64,000 nucleotides of DNA from Flammeovirgaceae bacterium (GTDB lineage Bacteria > Bacteroidota > Bacteroidia > Cytophagales > Cyclobacteriaceae), in NCBI GenBank assembly GCA_016709845.1, contig JADJMA010000015.1, forward strand, positions 61,500-125,499, given 5' to 3'. Under the pieces are notes generated by a model. It did not search any database. It saw nothing but the letters and a program-made list of their open reading frames with translations, and had not been told where the DNA came from. Position 1 is the first letter of the stretch. Every line of letters begins with the position of its first letter. Below, one piece after another: positions 60,561-64,000 of the stretch. The position numbers and the translations under genes are program-made.

Positions 60561-61073
60561 ATGATGAAAATGCTTTTTTATTTGTTTTTGTTATGAGTTG
60601 CCTCTCCGGCCAAAGCCAAGGGCAACCAGTGGCTGCTCAGTCATTTAAGATTATTGGGGAAGTTAAGCGGGAAGTAAAAATATCGGTGTATGATTTGGAA
60701 AAGTACCGCGGAGCTTTAGTTAAGGATGTGGTGATTACCAATCACCTCGGTGAGGTTAAGAGTCGAATTAAGAAATTAACCGGTGTTTTATTACGAGATG
60801 TTCTCGCCAACGTGGAGATAAAAGTAAATACCACGCGATCTCAGCGCGTGTTACCTGGTTTGCAAATCGGCTGATGGATATACCATTACCTATTCGTGGA
60901 ATGAAGTTTTTAATAATCCTGCAGGCGAATCGATTTACCTGATCACCTCGAAGGATGATATCAAAGCCAGTGAAATGGAGGAGTCTATACTTATGTTTTC
61001 GCCCCGCGATTATAAAACGGGAAGAAGGTATCTGAAAGGGCTTACGTCCATAGAAATAAAGCGGGCCTTGTAA
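60561..61073 (+). CDS. Small molybdopterin-oxidoreductase-like (sulfite-oxidase-fold) secreted protein (frameshifts)
   Basis: From ATG 60561 (MMKMLFYLFLL) a frame change near 60593 joins SCLSGQSQGQPVAAQSFKII, completing a signal peptide. GEVKREVKISVYDLEKYRGA, VVITNHLGEVKSRIKKLTGV, LLRDVLANVEIKVNT match the Oxidored-molyb fold (with the G.V..... pattern and the L.GV.L.D.L motif). A second shift near 60860 joins YLVCKSADGYTITYSWNEVF, NNPAGESIYLITSKDDI and TSIEIKRAL to the stop 61071-61073. ~170 residues, so only the fold core without the second sulfite-oxidase domain. Its Cys in YLVCKSADGY could be a Mo ligand but this is not certain. Confidence 0.75.
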
Positions 61074-61075
61074 GT

Positions 61076-61825
61076 ATGGATTTATATATTCTAATCGGAG
61101 CTTTTTTCTTTATTGCATTGATTTATTCCTCGGTAGGTTTTGGTGGCGGCTCCAGCTACTTAGCATTGATGGCACAGCCTTTTTTTGCTCTGATGCCCGA
61201 TACAATCAGACCCACAGCCTTATTGTGTAATGTGGTAGTGGTTACGGGGGGTACTATTATTTTCTATAAGCAAGGCAAATTGGTATGGAAAGATATTTGG
61301 CCATTTATTGTCATGAGTGTACCGATGGCGTTTGTGGGTGGCTTTTGGAAACTGCAAGATGATACATTCTTTATAGTCCTTGGATTTACCTTGTTGGTTG
61401 TTTCTATTTTGCTTTGGATTCAGCAAGACGAAAGAGCAGTTACAGCCATACGTTTTGAAAGCACCTCGAGTCAACTGGCGGTAGGAGGAGGTATCGGTTT
61501 TCTTTCAGGGTTGGTGAGCATTGGAGGCGGCATTTTTCTTTCTCCCTTATTACATTTGGCATGTTGGGCCGAGGCAAAGAAAATCTCCGCATTGGCTAGC
61601 GTTTTTATTTTGGTCAATTCCGTTGGGGGCCTTATGGGCCAGCTTTCGCGAGGACTTCCGCCACTCGATTGGGCATTCATAGCATCCGTAATGGTGGCAG
61701 TTTTTGCCGGTGGTCAAATTGGTTCGCGTTTTGGCGTTCAAAAGTTTAAACCAGTTTATATTCGCAGAATAACTTCCTTACTTATACTTGTTGCCTCAAT
61801 TAATATTTTAAAAGATCATTTATGA
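61076..61825 (+). CDS. TauE/SafE family sulfite/sulfonate exporter
   Basis: 249 residues, intact, with about eight hydrophobic helices. ALIYSSVGFGGGSSYLALMA is the first GGG repeat of the family and GFLSGLVSIGGGIFLSPLLH the second; SALASVFILVNSVGGLMGQL follows. Family members move sulfite, sulfoacetate or sulfonates across the inner membrane. The start is 2 bases after the molybdo-oxidoreductase-like stop, and the stop overlaps the DsrE start, so the three are one operon. Confidence 0.93.
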   Translation: MDLYILIGAFFFIALIYSSVGFGGGSSYLALMAQPFFALMPDTIRPTALLCNVVVVTGGTIIFYKQGKLVWKDIWPFIVMSVPMAFVGGFWKLQDDTFFIVLGFTLLVVSILLWIQQDERAVTAIRFESTSSQLAVGGGIGFLSGLVSIGGGIFLSPLLHLACWAEAKKISALASVFILVNSVGGLMGQLSRGLPPLDWAFIASVMVAVFAGGQIGSRFGVQKFKPVYIRRITSLLILVASINILKDHL

Positions 61826-62352
61826 AAAAAATTCTTACACTCCTCGTTCTGTGTTTCCCGCTTATTGGTTTTGCCCAAATCAAAGTAAGTCCGGTTGTTA
61901 AAAACTTTGGTGGCATTTTTGAAATTCCTTATGCCGAAGAAAAACCTGATCCAACCCTTGATTATAAAATTATTGTTGAGGTAGTATCCAATACCGATAA
62001 GTATGATTCTATCAATTGGCCACTGTTTAATGTTGCGCGAATGATAAATCTTCATGTGGCGGGAGGAGTACCCAGAGAAAAAATTCATGTAGTAGTTGTA
62101 ATCCACGGAGCGGCTGCATTTACAGTAATGAATAATGAAACCTATAAAGCTAAATATGGTGTGGATAACCCGAATCTAAAATTGGATCAGGAATTACAAC
62201 AGGCCGGTATAAAAATGTTTGTTTGTGGTCAGTCGTTGATCGCACGAAAAGTTGATCAGTTAAAAATGGTGCCCGAAGTGAAAATTGCAACCTCTGCGCT
62301 AACAACACTTACCACGTATCAGTTAAAAGGATATGCGGTGTTGAGGTTTTAA
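61822..62352 (+). CDS. DsrE family protein with signal peptide
   Basis: 176 residues, intact. Signal peptide MKKILTLLVLCFPLIGFAQ, then KPDPTLDYKIIVEVVSNTDK and NVARMINLHVAGGVPREKIH, VVVVIHGAAAF, LQQAGIKMFVCGQSLIARKV. The Cys of VCGQSL is the position used for sulfur in DsrE/DsrF-like proteins. Probably periplasmic. ATGA overlap with the TauE/SafE gene. With the Moco-oxidoreductase-like protein, it suggests a periplasmic sulfur-oxidation or relay module. Confidence 0.88.
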   Translation: MKKILTLLVLCFPLIGFAQIKVSPVVKNFGGIFEIPYAEEKPDPTLDYKIIVEVVSNTDKYDSINWPLFNVARMINLHVAGGVPREKIHVVVVIHGAAAFTVMNNETYKAKYGVDNPNLKLDQELQQAGIKMFVCGQSLIARKVDQLKMVPEVKIATSALTTLTTYQLKGYAVLRF

Positions 62353-62377
62353 TAAATTTTGAAGCGAACTTTTTCAA

Positions 62378-62410
62378 GCATCGTCTCTCGTTTATGAGGC
62401 GATGCTTTTT
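62378..62410 (+). terminator. Terminator of the TauE-DsrE operon
   Basis: GCATCGTCTC and GAGGCGATGC pair around TCGTTTAT (one bulge each) and run into TTTTTATT. It follows the DsrE stop by 25 bases and abuts the left REP hairpin. Confidence 0.88.
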
Positions 62411-62438
62411 ATTGCTGTCAGGTCTTTCGACCTGACAG
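62407..62438 (+). repeat. REP hairpin, left copy
   Basis: TTTTATTGC then CTGTCAGGTC-TTTC-GACCTGACAG, a perfect 10-base stem. Identical in 31 of 32 positions to the reverse complement of the right copy (63056-63087). It shares its TTTT with the end of the preceding terminator. Confidence 0.93.
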
Positions 62439-62477
62439 GCTCAATCTACAATTCGCATTAGTTCCTTATATTAGTAA

Positions 62478-63023
62478 ATGGGTCTACGTGGTCGTACTCT
62501 GTATCCGGAGGCAGATTGCTTTTGTAACAACTACTTGCTACCAATGGTATCATTTGCTTGCCAGGATTCCTGCAAAAGAATTGTGGCAGACAGTATCAAT
62601 TTCCTAAATCAAAAATATGCCAGTTTCTTATTAGGTTATGTGATTATGCTCAATCATATTCACCTTATTTTATTTTTCAAAAATGGTAATCGGCTTTCTG
62701 ACTGGATGCGTGACCTAAAAAAATTCACATCAGTAAAAATTCGTCAGCAAATTGAAGGTGACGGAGATTATGCGCTTCTTGAGAGTTTGCGCATTGATTA
62801 TCGAAAACAAGTTTTCAAGGTTTGGGAAGATCGATTCGATGATGTGATCTTATCAAACAGCAAGCTTTTAGAAACAAAATTGAATTACATTCATACGAAC
62901 CCCATGCAAGAACATTGGAATCTTGTAAGCAAGCCAGAGGAGTACAAATTTTCCAGCGCAAGTTTTTATGAAATTGGAGACTTGGGTGATGTTACTATTA
63001 CTCACTATAAGGATTATTTCTGA
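62478..63023 (+). CDS. REP-associated tyrosine transposase (RAYT, IS200-like Y1 domain)
   Basis: 181 residues, intact. The HUH motif is NHIHL (His60, His62), and the catalytic Tyr is in KLNYIHTNPMQEHWNL (Tyr137). GYVIMLNHIHLILFFKNGNR, DLKKFTSVKIRQQIEGDG, FKVWEDRFDDVILSNS and PEEYKFSSASFYE are all RAYT/TnpA-REP features. The protein nicks and joins single-stranded DNA at REP hairpins. It is flanked by inverted REP copies at 62407-62438 and 63056-63087, with a third damaged copy at 63098-63120. Confidence 0.95.
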   Translation: MGLRGRTLYPEADCFCNNYLLPMVSFACQDSCKRIVADSINFLNQKYASFLLGYVIMLNHIHLILFFKNGNRLSDWMRDLKKFTSVKIRQQIEGDGDYALLESLRIDYRKQVFKVWEDRFDDVILSNSKLLETKLNYIHTNPMQEHWNLVSKPEEYKFSSASFYEIGDLGDVTITHYKDYF

Positions 63024-63055
63024 TAGGGTTATGGATCTGTCAAAGGTCTATGGGT

Positions 63056-63087
63056 CTGTCAGGTCGTAAGACCTGACAGCAATAAAA
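63056..63087 (-). repeat. REP hairpin, right copy (inverted)
   Basis: CTGTCAGGTC-GTAA-GACCTGACAG followed by CAATAAAA; its reverse complement is the left copy with one base changed in the loop. Confidence 0.93.
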
Positions 63088-63094
63088 GATCTTC

Positions 63095-64000
63095 CTACTG
63101 TCGAAAGTCCTGACAGCAATATAGAATCATCTTATCAAGATCAATAAATTTTCCTTCTTCTATTTTTCCATCCTTAATGGTGTAGAGTGTTACGCCGGAT
63201 GGTCGCACCTCATCTCTGGTTCTGATTGGCTCCACGACAGCTGCGGTTTGTTCAAAGCGTATTTTGTGTGCATTCGATTCATACCAAAACACCTGTCGAG
63301 TATGATTGTGCCCGGATAATGCCAACGGATACGGATGCTGCTTCAACACCAGGTTGATAATCTCTTGTGCATTAGAGGCTACATGCCTGAATTGCATTTT
63401 ACCTTGTTCACGCTCGAGTGTGCGGCCGGGTCCACTTTCGGTATAAGGTTCCATACTCAAACTTCCGGAGAAAAACGGAATATGATTAAAAGTGATAACA
63501 GGCATAGTATTCGGCACTGCGGCCAAATCTTCCTTTAACCAATTGAGTTGTATGGAATCGACATGGCCATAATACCAAAGATCTTCAAAGTCAACATCAT
63601 CGAGACCGACAAAGTGAATCCCGCCATAATTAAATGAATAATAGTTTGGGCCCATGTAATGGTGATACATCTTTTTCCCGTAAAGGGGATTGGTTTTACT
63701 GACCAGCGAAAGGTGGCGCTCAATACCAAAGTTTTCGTGATTGCCAGGTACGTTCCATACAGGCAACGAGAATTCATTTATCTCTTTTTTGTAAAGCTCA
63801 TAATATCCGGAGGCTTCCTTTTCTGAAACCCGTAAAGCATCTTTACCAAATCACCGGATACCAGCATAAAATCCGATGGGTAGCGGTAACAATATCCCGC
63901 AGCTTCTGCATTCTGTCCAAACTCTTTTCACTGATGTGCGTATCCGAAGCATGAATAAAGAAAACGAAGTAGGATTTGCTGTGCTTACGCGCAAAGTCGA
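63095..64000 (-). CDS. Metallophosphoesterase, calcineurin-like (frameshift, runs off window end)
   Basis: The C-terminal 223 residues are open: MPVWNVPGNHENFGIERHLS has the GNHE motif, YYSFNYGGIHFVGLDDVDFE and NTMPVITFNHIPFFSG follow, and LALSGHNHTRQVFWYE has the GH-x-H motif. Upstream in another frame, near 63900-64000, FADKHSKSYFVFFIHASDTH ISEKSLDRMQKLREI (continuous) gives the first metal motif D-x-H. So the gene goes on past the window. It hydrolyses phosphoester bonds with two metals; substrate unknown. The last residues (CCQDFRQ) are encoded inside a degenerate REP element. Confidence 0.9.
63098..63120 (-). repeat. REP hairpin, degenerate third copy, within the metallophosphoesterase 3' end
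   Basis: Minus strand ATTGCTGTCAGGACTTTCGA CAG, the REP sequence with one base change and an internal loss of CTGAC. The gene stop at 63095 lies just beyond it. Confidence 0.85.

Overview
The window looks like a Bacteroidota chromosome, most probably order Cytophagales near Cyclobacteriaceae or Chryseolinea/Ohtaekwangia. Support comes from a type IX secretion (T9SS) sorting domain at the left edge, a giant gliding-motility-type surface protein paired with a PorP/SprF porin-like partner, TAnnTTTG-type promoter motifs, and families such as DUF2911, DUF6132 and PRC-barrel/SpoIIAA-like stress proteins. Many genes are broken by one-base shifts, mostly at homopolymers, including housekeeping genes (pgk, phoH, recQ, sua5). 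I read this as consensus error in a draft long-read or metagenome assembly, not gene decay, and I give whole-gene spans with the shift positions noted.

Layout. 1-6.4 kb: end of a PorU2-like T9SS protein, a SlyD-like isomerase, then a minus-strand stress/signalling block (UspA-like protein, ECF sigma factor, NarL-type response regulator, CHASE3 histidine kinase). 6.6-12.7 kb: DedA membrane protein and a run of small stress/envelope genes (HMA-like, PRC-barrel, SpoIIAA-like, two related lipoproteins around an M90 peptidase and a TPR protein). 13-19.6 kb: ABC exporter, patatin lipase with a DUF998 membrane protein, MprF-like lipid flippase/synthase. 19.8-20.5 kb: a poly-T block of doubtful quality and tRNA-Leu(CAA). 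20.6-30.6 kb: housekeeping (ABM monooxygenase, SAM hydrolase, PhoH, DUF1330, Ca2+ P-type ATPase, ComEC, enoyl-CoA hydratase, RecQ).

30.6-34.0 kb is an AT-rich accessory island: three minus-strand genes separated by a repeated element that could be attC-like, with a decayed IS3-family element inside. 34.4-39.6 kb: pgk, SRPBCC protein, 6-phosphofructokinase, Sua5/TsaC, Nudix, a small secreted protein. 39.7-46.1 kb: the T9SS type B surface protein and its PorP/SprF partner, divergently placed. 46.3-48.8 kb: a RimB-like protease / RimK / AstE-AspA-like operon. 48.9-53.4 kb: DUF2911, then a six-gene redox/sulfur operon (YgaP-like, DUF6132, two rhodaneses, OsmC, thioredoxin) behind a perfect Crp/Fnr-type palindrome next to a Crp/Fnr regulator, then ffh. 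53.7-57.9 kb: lipoprotein, glycerate kinase, GntP permease, MoeA. 57.9-62.4 kb: the rest of molybdenum-cofactor synthesis (MoaC, MoaE, MoaD, MoaA), a small Moco-oxidoreductase-like protein, a TauE/SafE exporter and a DsrE protein. 62.4-64 kb: a REP-associated tyrosine transposase flanked by its own inverted REP hairpins, then a metallophosphoesterase running off the window.

How the parts fit: the sigma/kinase/Usp block and the small stress genes suggest a general stress response. The Crp/Fnr operon and the Moco/TauE/DsrE cluster both point to sulfur and redox chemistry. No CRISPR array, rRNA or prophage is visible. The likeliest less-described item is the cassette-like island at 30.6-34.0 kb; the RAYT/REP unit and the Crp/Fnr-controlled operon are the clearest structured signals.
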